A stretch of DNA of 64,000 nucleotides, taken from contig CAMBSD010000015.1 of the NCBI GenBank assembly GCA_945870425.1, forward strand, positions 1-64,000, given 5' to 3'. This document shows positions 8,083 through 16,359 of the stretch, one piece after another (the first letter of the stretch is position 1; each line of letters starts with the position of its first letter). Below the pieces are notes generated by a model. The model was given only the letters and a program-made list of their open reading frames with translations. It had not been told where the DNA came from and ran no database searches. Both the position numbers and the translations under genes were made by a program. This DNA comes from Chitinophaga pinensis. Lineage in GTDB: Bacteria > Bacteroidota > Bacteroidia > UKL13-3.

Positions 8083-10305
8083 TTAATTATCCTCAACCCT
8101 TCTTACAGTAATGAATGGACTCGCATCTTTAATGGTTTGCATCAATTCCTCTAAATGTTGGGTATCCATAATTTCTAGCGTAATCATTCCTTCAAACGAA
8201 CCTGCATTGGAAGTAATGCTTATGGATTTCATATTGATTTGCAACTGTTTAGAAATAATATCAGTAATGGTGCTAACAATTCCGACACTGTCGATACCTT
8301 CCACTTTAATGGATGAGACAAAAGACTTGCGAATATTTAGTGATTCATTAGCCCATTTAGCACGAATAATGCGATAGCCATAATTACTCATCAATCCTGT
8401 GGCATTTGAGCAATTGGTTCGATGAATCTTAACGCCCTCTCCTATCGTAACAAATCCAAAAATCTCGTCACCTGGAATGGGGTTACAACATTTGGCAAAG
8501 GAATAATCCATGCCAGTGTCTTCATCCCCAATAATTACTGCATCATTTCCTTTTTTAATAACTTTTTTCGGCTTACTTAACTCTTCCAAAGCAGGCTTAT
8601 TGATCTCATTATTGATAATCTCCTCAATATCAATTTTGGTTCTGTCAATTTTTTCAGTTGCAATTTGATAGTACAATTCACCCACCGAAGCCAATTTAAA
8701 ATACCGAATTAAATGACTTAATGCTTCAGAAGTAAATGAGACTTTAGCATTTTTGAACTTACGTTCCAGAATCTCTTTACCCAAGCCAGAAGTTTTAAGT
8801 TTCTGTTGTTTAAAATACTCACGAATTTTAGCTTTGGCCTTGGCAGTGACGACCAAATTTAACCATTCCTCTGTAGGTTTTTGTTTGATCGAGGTAAGTA
8901 TTTCAACCTGGTCACCATTTGACAAGGTATGGTTAATTGGCACTAACTTATTGTTCAATTTTGCACCAATACATTTTAAACCCACATCTGTATGTATCTC
9001 GAAAGCAAAATCGAGGACAGAGGCAAATGCTGGCAATTTTCTCAAATCACCTTTAGGTGTAAAAATAAAAATCTCGTCCGAATAAAGAGTCAGTTTAAAA
9101 TCATCCAAAAACTCTAAGGCATTTTGTTCTGGATGCTCTAAAATCTCGCGAACTCTGCCAATCCATGCCTCTAGACCATTGTCATTATTCTGACCCGATT
9201 CTTTATATTTCCAGTGAGCAGCATAACCTTTTTCGGCTATCTCGTCCATACGTTTTGTTCTTATTTGTATCTCCACCCATTTACCTTTGGGACCCATTAC
9301 AGTAGTGTGTAAACTTTCGTAACCATTGGCTTTCGGAGTACTGACCCAATCTCTAAGCCTATCAGGGTTGGGAGTATAATGGTCGGTTACAATTGAATAA
9401 GCTTTCCAACAATCCGACTTTTCATTATCTATGTCAGTATCAATAATTACACGGATGGCAAACAAGTCATACACTTCTTCAAAAGGTATGTTTTGTTTCT
9501 TCATTTTATTAAGAATAGAATGAATTGATTTGGGACGACCTTTTATTTCATATACCAATCCAAGAGCATCCAAATCTTGTGTCAATGGCTTTACAAACTC
9601 GTTGATATACCTTGTCCTTTGAGATTTGGTTTCTTGTAATTTATTTTTAATAAAATTGTAGCTATCAGCTTGCAAGTATTTGGTCGCCAAATCTTCCAAT
9701 TCGGTTTTAATAGCATACAAACCTAAGCGATGCGCCAATGGGGCATACACATAGGCCGTTTCAGAAGCCACTTTCAATTGGCTCTTAGCACTCATGCTAT
9801 CAAGGGTTCGCATGTTGTGGAGTCTATCCGCTAATTTTATCAAAATCACCCTCACATCATCACTCAAAGTAAGGAGCATTTTCTTGAAATTTTCGGCCTG
9901 CATGCTCTTATCTTGCTGATCGAAAACCCCTGATATTTTGGTAAGCCCATCAATAATCCTCGAAACCTTATCACCAAACTTGAGCTTTACATCTTCTAAG
10001 GTTATGTCCGTATCTTCAACAGTGTCATGCAAAAGGGCACAAATCACAGAAGTGGTACCTAAACCAATTTCTTCTGCACAAATCTGAGCCACTGCCAATG
10101 GATGAAGTATATATGGTTCACCTGATTTACGCCTCACGTTCTTGTGGGCTTCAAGCGATAATTCAAAAGCTTCTCTTATTCGTTTTTTATCTTCCTTGCT
10201 CTTTTCCTTTAGTATATGTAGCAGATTCTTATATGCTTTGACAATAACTTTATTTTCTATATCGGTTTCGTTGCTAAGAGTCATCCAGTTTGAACTTTCG
10301 TGCAA
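8083..10305 (-). CDS. Bifunctional (p)ppGpp synthetase/hydrolase (RelA/SpoT homologue)
   Basis: It makes and degrades the alarmone (p)ppGpp. The 740-residue order is standard for long RSH proteins. The HD hydrolase domain has ILHPLA with His68 and LLHDTVEDTD at 91-100, both intact, so hydrolysis is expected. The synthetase domain follows (YDLFAIRVIID, TPKANGYESLHTTV and IQIRTKRMDEIAE), then the TGS domain (FTPKGDLRKLPA), a CCNPIPGDEI zinc-finger-like segment and a C-terminal ACT domain. Since both catalytic domains look complete it is best called Rel/SpoT rather than RelA. An alternative start is Met8. Confidence 0.95.
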   Translation of the reverse strand: MHESSNWMTLSNETDIENKVIVKAYKNLLHILKEKSKEDKKRIREAFELSLEAHKNVRRKSGEPYILHPLAVAQICAEEIGLGTTSVICALLHDTVEDTDITLEDVKLKFGDKVSRIIDGLTKISGVFDQQDKSMQAENFKKMLLTLSDDVRVILIKLADRLHNMRTLDSMSAKSQLKVASETAYVYAPLAHRLGLYAIKTELEDLATKYLQADSYNFIKNKLQETKSQRTRYINEFVKPLTQDLDALGLVYEIKGRPKSIHSILNKMKKQNIPFEEVYDLFAIRVIIDTDIDNEKSDCWKAYSIVTDHYTPNPDRLRDWVSTPKANGYESLHTTVMGPKGKWVEIQIRTKRMDEIAEKGYAAHWKYKESGQNNDNGLEAWIGRVREILEHPEQNALEFLDDFKLTLYSDEIFIFTPKGDLRKLPAFASVLDFAFEIHTDVGLKCIGAKLNNKLVPINHTLSNGDQVEILTSIKQKPTEEWLNLVVTAKAKAKIREYFKQQKLKTSGLGKEILERKFKNAKVSFTSEALSHLIRYFKLASVGELYYQIATEKIDRTKIDIEEIINNEINKPALEELSKPKKVIKKGNDAVIIGDEDTGMDYSFAKCCNPIPGDEIFGFVTIGEGVKIHRTNCSNATGLMSNYGYRIIRAKWANESLNIRKSFVSSIKVEGIDSVGIVSTITDIISKQLQINMKSISITSNAGSFEGMITLEIMDTQHLEELMQTIKDASPFITVRRVEDN

Positions 10306-10366
10306 TTTATAAAAATGGATTATCTATTGAAATATTTAATGAGATAAGTAATTATAAAAAAATCTG

Positions 10367-10397
10367 TTTGCATAATTTAATAGTTCTATTACATTTG
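10367..10397 (+). promoter_or_regulatory. Bacteroidota sigma-A promoter of tRNA-Leu
   Basis: TTTG at 10367-10370, a 19-base spacer, then TACATTTG at 10390-10397. This matches the Bacteroidota -33/-7 consensus (TTTG, TAnnTTTG) exactly and ends 12 bases before the mature tRNA 5' end. Confidence 0.8.
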
Positions 10398-10409
10398 CAG
10401 TCCTTTTTT

Positions 10410-10491
10410 GCGCATGTGGCGTAATTGGTAGCCGTGCCAGACTTAGGATCTGGTGCCGAAAGGCGTGGGGGTTCGAGTCCCTCCATGCGCA
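10410..10491 (+). tRNA. tRNA-Leu (anticodon TAG)
   Basis: The acceptor stem GCGCATG pairs with CATGCGC, followed by discriminator A. The anticodon stem CCAGA / TCTGG encloses CTTAGGA with anticodon TAG at 10444-10446, reading CTA. A long variable arm (TGCCGAAAGGCG) and the T-arm GTTCGAGTCC complete a class II tRNA, as expected for leucine. CCA is not encoded. It has its own promoter and terminator. Confidence 0.97.
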
Positions 10492-10505
10492 CACAAAAAA
10501 GTTAA

Positions 10506-10539
10506 AATAAGACTGAACCTTGTTCGGTCTTATTTTTTT
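10506..10539 (+). terminator. Intrinsic terminator after tRNA-Leu
   Basis: A 13-bp stem AATAAGACTGAAC / GTTCGGTCTTATT (one G-T pair) with a 3-nt loop and seven T. It ends 20 bases before the trigger factor ATG, so trigger factor expression may depend on read-through or a promoter inside this short gap. Confidence 0.85.
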
Positions 10540-10558
10540 AAGAGCTTATTCTAGAAAA

Positions 10559-11953
10559 ATGAACGCAACTTTAGATAAAAAAGACGCCTTAAACGGCACT
10601 ATTACTGTAAACATCGCTGCTGATGATTACATGCCAGGTATCGACAAGAAAATATCTGACTACCGCAAAAAAGCAAATATCCCGGGTTTTAGAGTAGGAC
10701 ATGCGCCAAAAGCCATGGTTGAAAAAATGTTTGGTCCAAATATGCTTTTGGAAGAAATCAATGTAAGTGCCTCAAAAGGCTTGTATGATTTTATTGAAGA
10801 AAATAAAATCAATATCCTTGGTCAACCTATCCTTAACGAGGAAACCCTGATAGACAAACTTGAAAAAGGTTTGGACTATACTTTTAAGTTTGATATTGGT
10901 ATTGCTCCTGAGTTTGATTTGCAAGTTTCATCTGCTGATGTATTTACGAAATACGTTGTGAAAGTTGAAGACAAACAAATAGACGAAGAAGTAGAGCGTA
11001 TGTGTAAGCGTTTTGGAAAACTTCAAGAAGTAGACAAAGCCGAAGACAACGATATGATTTATGTAAAACTTACCGAGCTTGATGATGACGGAAACGCTAT
11101 CGAAGGTGGAGTGAGCGCTGATTCAGTTCCTATTTTAACATCAGCTGTAAAAAGCGAAGTGGTAAAAGCTACTTTGATAGGTATTGAAAAAGGAAACGAG
11201 TCTACGGTTAATATTTTTGGTTTGTTTGACAATGATGAAGGAGAAATCTCTCATGCATTAGGCATTCAAAAACCAACCGTGGCTGACCTTAGCCCTAATT
11301 TCAAAATGGTAGTTAACGAAATTAAGCGTACCACTTTGGCTGATATCAACCAAGAATTGTTTGATATTGCTTTTGGTAAAGATGCTGTGACTACTGAAGT
11401 AGAAATGCGTGACAGATTGGCTAAAGAAATTTCAAGCTATTTTGATGGACAAGCTGAGCATTTATTAGAGCATGGCATGACTGATGCCATCGTTGCTAAA
11501 CACAATATCACTTTGCCAGATGCTTTCTTGCAACGTTGGTTAAAAGACCGCTATGCAGATAAATTCAATGATGACAACATGGAGGAAGCTTTCAAACCTG
11601 AAGCTAACTACTTGAAAAATCATTTGTTTGAAGAAAAAGTATTGGTAAGTAACAACATTAAAGTTGAAGAAGAAGATATTAGAGCTGCAGCTGTTGAATA
11701 CACCAAATCAATGTTTGGCATGTATGGCATGAGCAACCAATTGAATGATGAATTGATTGATAGCCTTGTTGAGCCTAATCTAAAAAAAGACGATTACCGT
11801 TCTAATATGATTAACTCGGCAGTGAAAAAGAAAGTGAACGATTATATTAAATCGGTAATCACTATCGAAAATAAAGAAATCAGCCAAGAAGAATTTTTGA
11901 AAATTGTGGAGGAACACAACCACCAACACCACAATAATTCACACGAAGAATAA
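10559..11953 (+). CDS. tig: Trigger factor, ribosome-associated chaperone/peptidyl-prolyl isomerase
   Basis: It binds nascent chains at the ribosome exit tunnel. The start at ATG 10559 (MNATLDKKDALNGTITV) fits the family; an in-frame TTG at 10520 lies inside the terminator stem. The product is 464 residues. The ribosome-binding loop GFRVGHAPK sits in the N-terminal domain (about residues 42-50), a divergent FKBP-like middle domain follows (residues about 150-240), then a long helical C-terminal domain ending in a His-rich tail (HNHQHHNNSHEE). The middle domain is poorly conserved, as is common in Bacteroidota. The gene is followed by a terminator. Confidence 0.93.
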   Translation: MNATLDKKDALNGTITVNIAADDYMPGIDKKISDYRKKANIPGFRVGHAPKAMVEKMFGPNMLLEEINVSASKGLYDFIEENKINILGQPILNEETLIDKLEKGLDYTFKFDIGIAPEFDLQVSSADVFTKYVVKVEDKQIDEEVERMCKRFGKLQEVDKAEDNDMIYVKLTELDDDGNAIEGGVSADSVPILTSAVKSEVVKATLIGIEKGNESTVNIFGLFDNDEGEISHALGIQKPTVADLSPNFKMVVNEIKRTTLADINQELFDIAFGKDAVTTEVEMRDRLAKEISSYFDGQAEHLLEHGMTDAIVAKHNITLPDAFLQRWLKDRYADKFNDDNMEEAFKPEANYLKNHLFEEKVLVSNNIKVEEEDIRAAAVEYTKSMFGMYGMSNQLNDELIDSLVEPNLKKDDYRSNMINSAVKKKVNDYIKSVITIENKEISQEEFLKIVEEHNHQHHNNSHEE

Positions 11954-11962
11954 TATTTAGAA

Positions 11963-11989
11963 AATCCCGAGCAATCGGGATTTTTTTTT
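11963..11989 (+). terminator. Intrinsic terminator after tig
   Basis: Stem AATCCCGA / TCGGGATT, GCAA loop, followed by nine T. Confidence 0.85.
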
Positions 11990-12160
11990 GGGTCTCTCCC
12001 TAAATCCCTCTCCAAAGGAGAAGGACTTTTTAAATTCAGCTGTTCGTGGATTTTAGCGAAGCGCATCCCGAACCCCAGATAAATAGGATATTTATCCTAT
12101 AACATAATCTTAGCTTTGAATTAATATTTTTATTTTTTTACCTTGCTCGTTATAACGACT

Positions 12161-12691
12161 ATGGCATTTGAATACAGAATTAAAGACCAATTTGGTGTCT
12201 ATTTTATTACATGCACAGTTCATCAATGGACAGATGTTTTTACTAGACAGGACTATGTAGATATTTTACTTGATAGTTTACGATTTTGTCAAAATGAAAA
12301 AGGCTTAAAAATATATGCTTGGGTGATTATGAGCAATCATATACATTTGATAATAAGTAATGATAATGGAAGATTGAGCGATTGCATAAGAGATTTTAAA
12401 AAATATACTTCATCAAAAATTTACAAAGCGATTGAGGCAAATGAAAAAGAAAGTAGAAAAAAATGGCTCTTATGGCTTTTGAAAAAGGACAATAACATTT
12501 GGTTTTGGGAAGAAGGATATCATGGAGAAGAAATTTTTTCAAAGAGTTTTTATGATTCAAAAGTTAATTATATTCACTCTAATCCAGTAAGGGCAAATAT
12601 TGTTGAGAAAGAAGAAGAATATTTAAATAGTAGTGCAGGAGATTTTTGGGGAATTAGGAAAGGGAAAATTGAATTAGAAATTGGATTTTAA
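12161..12691 (+). CDS. REP-associated tyrosine transposase (IS200-like, HUH)
   Basis: The start is ATG 12161 (MAFEYRIKD); an in-frame TTG 18 bases upstream is less likely. The 176-residue protein has the Y1-transposase fold: FGVYFITCTVHQW, the HUH motif MSNHIHLI (His-hydrophobic-His), RDFKKYTS, and the RAYT C-terminal block VNYIHSNPVRANIVEKEEEY followed by SSAGDF. RAYTs are usually single-copy, domesticated transposases that act on REP hairpins. The gene lies between hairpin-bearing ends, so it may still mobilise them. Catalytic tyrosine not assigned. Confidence 0.85.
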   Translation: MAFEYRIKDQFGVYFITCTVHQWTDVFTRQDYVDILLDSLRFCQNEKGLKIYAWVIMSNHIHLIISNDNGRLSDCIRDFKKYTSSKIYKAIEANEKESRKKWLLWLLKKDNNIWFWEEGYHGEEIFSKSFYDSKVNYIHSNPVRANIVEKEEEYLNSSAGDFWGIRKGKIELEIGF

Positions 12692-12703
12692 ATAATTTAA
12701 ATA

Positions 12704-12760
12704 GCGGATTTAAATCCGCATTATCTGTAATTCGACATGCGCTACGCTAACATGTCGAAT
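12704..12760. repeat. REP-like palindromes at the right end of the RAYT element
   Basis: A 16-nt perfect palindrome (12704-12719) is followed by hairpin ATTCGACATG, 11-nt loop, CATGTCGAAT (12730-12760). The latter is shared with the hairpin at 12883-12919. Confidence 0.75.
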
Positions 12761-12769
12761 AGCGACCAT

Positions 12770-12920
12770 AGATAAAAAGGATATTTATCCTATAATTTTT
12801 GAATTGAATTAATATTTTCGATTTTTCCTTGCTATTTGCATAGAACATGGCATTTGAATAGTAGATTAAATCCGCCTAATCTGCTATTCGACATGCACTG
12901 CGCTAACATGTCGAATAGCG
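12770..12920 (+). mobile_element. Internally deleted, non-autonomous RAYT-element derivative
   Basis: Positions 12770-12860 repeat the left end of the full element (12077-12174), including AGGATATTTATCCTATA, the T-rich leader and the gene start ATGGCATTTGAATA. The reading frame then stops at once (M-A-F-E-stop), and the sequence jumps to a right end carrying hairpin GCTATTCGACATG / CATGTCGAATAGC (13-bp stem, 12883-12919). So it holds both ends without the transposase body, like a MITE. It directly abuts the full copy. Confidence 0.6.
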
Positions 12921-13107
12921 ATACCAACCATCAGTCCCCCCTAATTCACACATTCTCAAATTCGCAAATTCTCACATCCTCTATTTCTCACATTCTCAAA
13001 TTAGCCTCTGCAGCCTTGTCAACACATTTTGTCAGTAAAATCAATTGGCATAGGTTTGGCTTAGTCAAATGAGTTTATATATTTGATAAAAATTAAACCA
13101 CTAAGCA
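12921..13107. other. Intergenic DNA before clpP
   Basis: No gene visible. The segment contains several TTCTCA(A/C)ATT-like short direct repeats (12951-13004: CACATTCTCAAATTCGCAAA and variants), then an AT-rich stretch leading to clpP. Promoter not identified. Confidence 0.4.
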
Positions 13108-13800
13108 ATGATGAACGAAGGAAAAGAATTTCGCAAATATGCCACCAAACACATGGGCATAAGCAGCATAAAAGTAGACGCTTACATGGAAAGCACCATG
13201 GAAAACATGACCCGCACGGTGATTGAAGAGCGTCCAATGAATTTTAGAGAGATAGATGTATTCTCTCGTTTGATGGCAGATAGAATTATCTTTTTAGGCA
13301 CTGCCATTGATGATTATATTGCCAATATCGTGCAAGCACAAATGCTATTCTTAGAAAGCATGGATGCCCGCAGAGATATCCAAATGTATATAAACAGCCC
13401 AGGAGGTTCGGTATATGCAGGTTTAGGTATATATGACACCATGCAATGGATACAGCCTAACGTGGCTACTATCTGTACAGGCCTAGCAGCATCTATGGGT
13501 GCTGTGCTAATGTGTGCCGGTGAAAAAGGCAAACGTACTGCCCTACCTCATGCTCGTATTATGATTCACCAACCATTGGGAGGAGCACAAGGACAGGCAT
13601 CAGATATTGAAATTACAGCTCGTGAAATCCAAAAATTGAAAAAAGAATTGTATGACATTATCGCAAACCACAGCGGACAACCTTTTGAAAAAGTGCAAGC
13701 CGATAGCGACCGTGACTATTGGATGATAGCCCAAGAAGCAAAAGAATACGGAATGGTGGATGATATTTTGGTGCGCAAAAAAGAAGACATAGCTAAATAG
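13108..13800 (+). CDS. clpP: ATP-dependent Clp protease proteolytic subunit
   Basis: The serine peptidase chamber that pairs with ClpX. The 230-residue product has a Bacteroidota-type N-terminal extension (about 35 residues before [10 protein letters not shown]). The catalytic residues are visible: Ser129 in GLAASMGAV and His154 in IMIHQPLGG, with the Asp expected in the following helix region (SDIEIT... to the DRDYWM segment). [13 protein letters not shown] is intact. Two adjacent ATGs (13108, 13111) could start it. clpX follows after 88 bases, separated by a hairpin. Confidence 0.96.
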   Translation: MMNEGKEFRKYATKHMGISSIKVDAYMESTMENMTRTVIEERPMNFREIDVFSRLMADRIIFLGTAIDDYIANIVQAQMLFLESMDARRDIQMYINSPGGSVYAGLGIYDTMQWIQPNVATICTGLAASMGAVLMCAGEKGKRTALPHARIMIHQPLGGAQGQASDIEITAREIQKLKKELYDIIANHSGQPFEKVQADSDRDYWMIAQEAKEYGMVDDILVRKKEDIAK

Positions 13801-13822
13801 GCTTTGCTTATTACTATATTTG

Positions 13823-13859
13823 AAGGCTGTTTCAGAAAAGATTTTTTGAAACAGCCTTT
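13823..13859 (+). terminator. Hairpin between clpP and clpX
   Basis: A 12-bp stem AAGGCTGTTTCA / TGAAACAGCCTT with a 12-nt loop, followed by only TTGTTATT rather than a T tract. It may attenuate or partly terminate clpP transcripts before clpX. Confidence 0.6.
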
Positions 13860-13888
13860 GTTATTATTAATGGATAGAAGAATAAAAA

Positions 13889-15121
13889 ATGGCTAAGAAA
13901 AAAGATGATGACCGTTGCTCGTTTTGTGGACGCAACAGACAAGAAGTGAAATATTTGCTATCAGGCATTGATTCAATGATATGCGAATCATGCGTTGACC
14001 AAGCTTTTAAGATTATAAACGAAGATGAAAAATCGGCAAAAAACAGTAAAGTTGAGGCTATAAAATTACTAAAACCGGCTGAGATAAAAGCCCATTTGGA
14101 CGAATATGTGATAGGGCAAACCGAGGCAAAACGTGTACTTTCAGTTGCAGTATACAACCACTTCAAGCGCATTAATGCAAAAAACAAAAATGCAGATGTG
14201 GAATTAGAAAAATCCAACATATTATTGGTAGGTGAAACAGGTACTGGAAAAACACTATTGGCCAAAACATTAGCCAAAATTCTTAAAGTTCCTTTTTGCA
14301 TTGCAGATGCAACCGTTTTAACAGAGGCTGGCTATGTGGGTGAAGATGTAGAGAGCATATTAAGCCGATTGCTACAAGCCTCAGATTACAATGTTGAGTT
14401 GGCTGAAAGAGGCATTGTGTATATTGACGAGATTGATAAAATTAGCCGCAAAAGCGATAACCCGAGTATTACCCGCGATGTGAGTGGCGAAGGGGTGCAA
14501 CAAGCTTTATTGAAAATACTGGAAGGCACCACGGCCAATGTTCCTCCTCAAGGTGGGCGTAAACATCCAGAGCAAAAGCTCATTCAAATAAACACAGAAA
14601 ACATTCTTTTTATCTGTGGAGGTGCCTTTGAAGGTATTGACAAAATTATTTCTCGTAGGATGCAAACGCAATCCATCGGCTTTAAAAATGATGCCACCGT
14701 TAGCAGTGATGAAGAAAACATGCTACAGTTTGTTTCCCCTGCCGATTTAAGGCATTTTGGCATGATACCAGAAATTATTGGCCGATTGCCTGTAGTGTGT
14801 CACTTGAACCCACTTGACAAAGAAACTTTGTTTCAAATTTTAACTGAACCTAAAAATGCGTTGATTAAACAATACAATCATTTATTTGATTTGGAAGGCA
14901 TCAAGCTAAATATTTCAAAAGAAATTATTGAGCTAATTGTTGACAAGGCTTTTGAATACAAGTTAGGTGCTAGGGGTTTGCGTAGCATTTGCGAATCCAT
15001 CATGTTGGATTATATGTTCGACCTTCCATCCAATCAAGAAGTGAAAGAAATTAGCATTTCATATGAAGAAGCGAAGGAAAAATTAGAGCATATAAAATTC
15101 AAAGGAATTAAAGCAGCATAG
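13889..15121 (+). CDS. clpX: ATP-dependent Clp protease ATP-binding subunit ClpX
   Basis: An unfoldase of the AAA+ family that feeds tagged proteins to ClpP. The N-terminal zinc domain has Cys10, Cys13, Cys32 and Cys35 (CSFC, CESC). Walker A is GETGTGKT at about 115-122, pore loop GYVGEDVES, Walker B YIDEIDKI, then GGRKHPEQK and GGAFEGID, and the arginine-finger/sensor region LGARGLRS near the C-terminus. At 410 residues it is standard length. It follows clpP across a hairpin; a redoxin-like gene follows after 29 bases. Confidence 0.97.
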   Translation: MAKKKDDDRCSFCGRNRQEVKYLLSGIDSMICESCVDQAFKIINEDEKSAKNSKVEAIKLLKPAEIKAHLDEYVIGQTEAKRVLSVAVYNHFKRINAKNKNADVELEKSNILLVGETGTGKTLLAKTLAKILKVPFCIADATVLTEAGYVGEDVESILSRLLQASDYNVELAERGIVYIDEIDKISRKSDNPSITRDVSGEGVQQALLKILEGTTANVPPQGGRKHPEQKLIQINTENILFICGGAFEGIDKIISRRMQTQSIGFKNDATVSSDEENMLQFVSPADLRHFGMIPEIIGRLPVVCHLNPLDKETLFQILTEPKNALIKQYNHLFDLEGIKLNISKEIIELIVDKAFEYKLGARGLRSICESIMLDYMFDLPSNQEVKEISISYEEAKEKLEHIKFKGIKAA

Positions 15122-15150
15122 AAAGTTGCAATGAATTTGATCCTTAAAAG

Positions 15151-15654
15151 ATGAAGATAAAATCACTGGTTTTTAGTTTGCTAATGTTGGCTTTTGTGAC
15201 CAGCCAATCGCAGGAGATAAAGCTCAGTGACTCTTTATTGAATTATACATTTAAAACGACCCAAGACAAAAGCATTAGTCTCGCAAGCTTCAAGGGAAGT
15301 ATTGTTCTAGTTGAGTTTTGGGCCAGTTGGGACATTCCATCTCGCAAAAACCATGTGGAACTTTTAAAAATTTATCAAGAGTATTTGGACAAAAAATTCA
15401 AATCAGCTAAAAGGTTCAACATTGTTAGCATTTCATTAGATGTAAACCCTAAGCACCATAAACTCGCAGTGAGCAAAGATGGAATGATTTGGAAAAATAT
15501 TGTTTGCGACTTTAAGGGCTGGGAATCGCCTTGGGTAGATATTTTTAAAATAAAAATGCTTCCTCAAAACTTTTTGTTGGATGGAAACGGAAAAGTAATA
15601 GCCCAAGATTTGTGGTATGAAGAACTTGAAAAACAATTGAGGGCTCTTCAATAA
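15151..15654 (+). CDS. Exported thioredoxin-fold protein lacking the redox cysteines
   Basis: 167 residues with a signal peptide (LVFSLLMLAFVTSQS). The fold matches TlpA/AhpC-type thioredoxins: LSLASFKGSIVLVEFWASW, then the cis-Pro segment MLPQNFLLDGNGKVI. At the usual W-C-x-x-C site the sequence is WASWDIPSRK (residues 57-66), so both catalytic cysteines are absent. The only Cys, in IVCDF, lies elsewhere. It therefore cannot act as a classic disulfide reductase and may serve a structural or binding role. It starts 29 bases after clpX and could be co-transcribed. Confidence 0.85.
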   Translation: MKIKSLVFSLLMLAFVTSQSQEIKLSDSLLNYTFKTTQDKSISLASFKGSIVLVEFWASWDIPSRKNHVELLKIYQEYLDKKFKSAKRFNIVSISLDVNPKHHKLAVSKDGMIWKNIVCDFKGWESPWVDIFKIKMLPQNFLLDGNGKVIAQDLWYEELEKQLRALQ

Positions 15655-15728
15655 ATCTGCCTACATGTCACTATTTACCTCATTGGCAACACCTTTGATA
15701 TTACATGCTAAAAAATATATTTAAAAAA

Positions 15729-16283
15729 ATGAGCGAAGAGAAAATATTAGATAATACAAACGAAGAACTTATTCCTGAACAAGAAACCCCAATTGAGGAA
15801 AATGCATCTACGCCTGAACAAGAAACAGAAGTGACTGCCAAACTTTCGCTTGAGGATGAATTGGCAGAGATGAAAGACAAGTACCTTCGCTTGTACAGTG
15901 ATTTCGAAAATTTTAAACGCAGAACAAGTAAGGAAAGGGTGGAGTTTTTTAAAACTGCTGGTCAGGAAATCATCACCGCCATGTTGCCCGTTTTGGATGA
16001 TTTTGAAAGGGCTACAAAATCAATGGATACAGCAAAAGACGTATCAGCCGTGAAAGAAGGCGTTACGCTTGTTCATCATAAATTGAAAAACATTTTAACC
16101 CAAAAAGGCCTAAAGGAAATGGAAGCTCAAGGTAAAGATTTTGATGCTGATTTTCATGAGGCTATCACCAATATCCCTGCACCAAGCCCTGAACTAAAGG
16201 GCAAAGTGGTGGATGCGGTTGAAAAAGGTTATTTCCTTGGCGACAAAGTGATTCGCTACGCTAAGGTTGTAGTGGGAGAATAA
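15729..16283 (+). CDS. grpE: Nucleotide exchange factor GrpE
   Basis: It releases ADP from DnaK. I chose ATG 15729 (MSEEKILDN) as the start; an in-frame ATG 24 bases upstream is possible. The acidic, low-complexity N-terminus (many E/T/P) leads into the coiled coil LEDELAEMKDKYLRLYSDFENFKRRTSKER, then the beta domain (GKDFDADFHEAIT, GYFLGDKVIRYAKVVV), all typical. dnaJ follows 76 bases later across a hairpin. dnaK itself is not in this window. Confidence 0.93.
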   Translation: MSEEKILDNTNEELIPEQETPIEENASTPEQETEVTAKLSLEDELAEMKDKYLRLYSDFENFKRRTSKERVEFFKTAGQEIITAMLPVLDDFERATKSMDTAKDVSAVKEGVTLVHHKLKNILTQKGLKEMEAQGKDFDADFHEAITNIPAPSPELKGKVVDAVEKGYFLGDKVIRYAKVVVGE

Positions 16284-16306
16284 TAATAAATTGAAGATTA
16301 AATAAT

Positions 16307-16346
16307 TTGAAGATTTGAAAATGCAGTTTTTAAATCTTCAATTTTT
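16307..16346 (+). terminator. Hairpin between grpE and dnaJ
   Basis: 10-bp stem TTGAAGATTT / AAATCTTCAA with a 15-nt loop followed by TTTTTG. Weak, A/T-rich; likely partial. Confidence 0.4.
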
Positions 16347-16359
16347 GAAATAAAAAAGA

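Larger units (their letters stand above)
12077..12769 (+). mobile_element. REP-associated tyrosine transposase (RAYT) element, full copy
   Basis: A unit of about 690 bp. The left end has a TAGGATA/TATCCTA hairpin at 12084-12099 and a T-rich leader, then the transposase gene. The right end has a perfect palindrome (GCGGATTTAAATCCGC, 12704-12719) and a 10-bp hairpin ATTCGACATG / CATGTCGAAT at 12730-12760. Terminal imperfect hairpins without inverted repeats or target duplication are the organisation of IS200/IS605-like and RAYT elements. The limits were set by comparison with the shorter derivative that abuts it at 12770; they are inferred, not proven. Confidence 0.6.

Noticed and set aside
13108-13113. 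Choice of clpP start between two ATGs
   Set aside because: Both fit; the first was kept because no signal distinguishes them.
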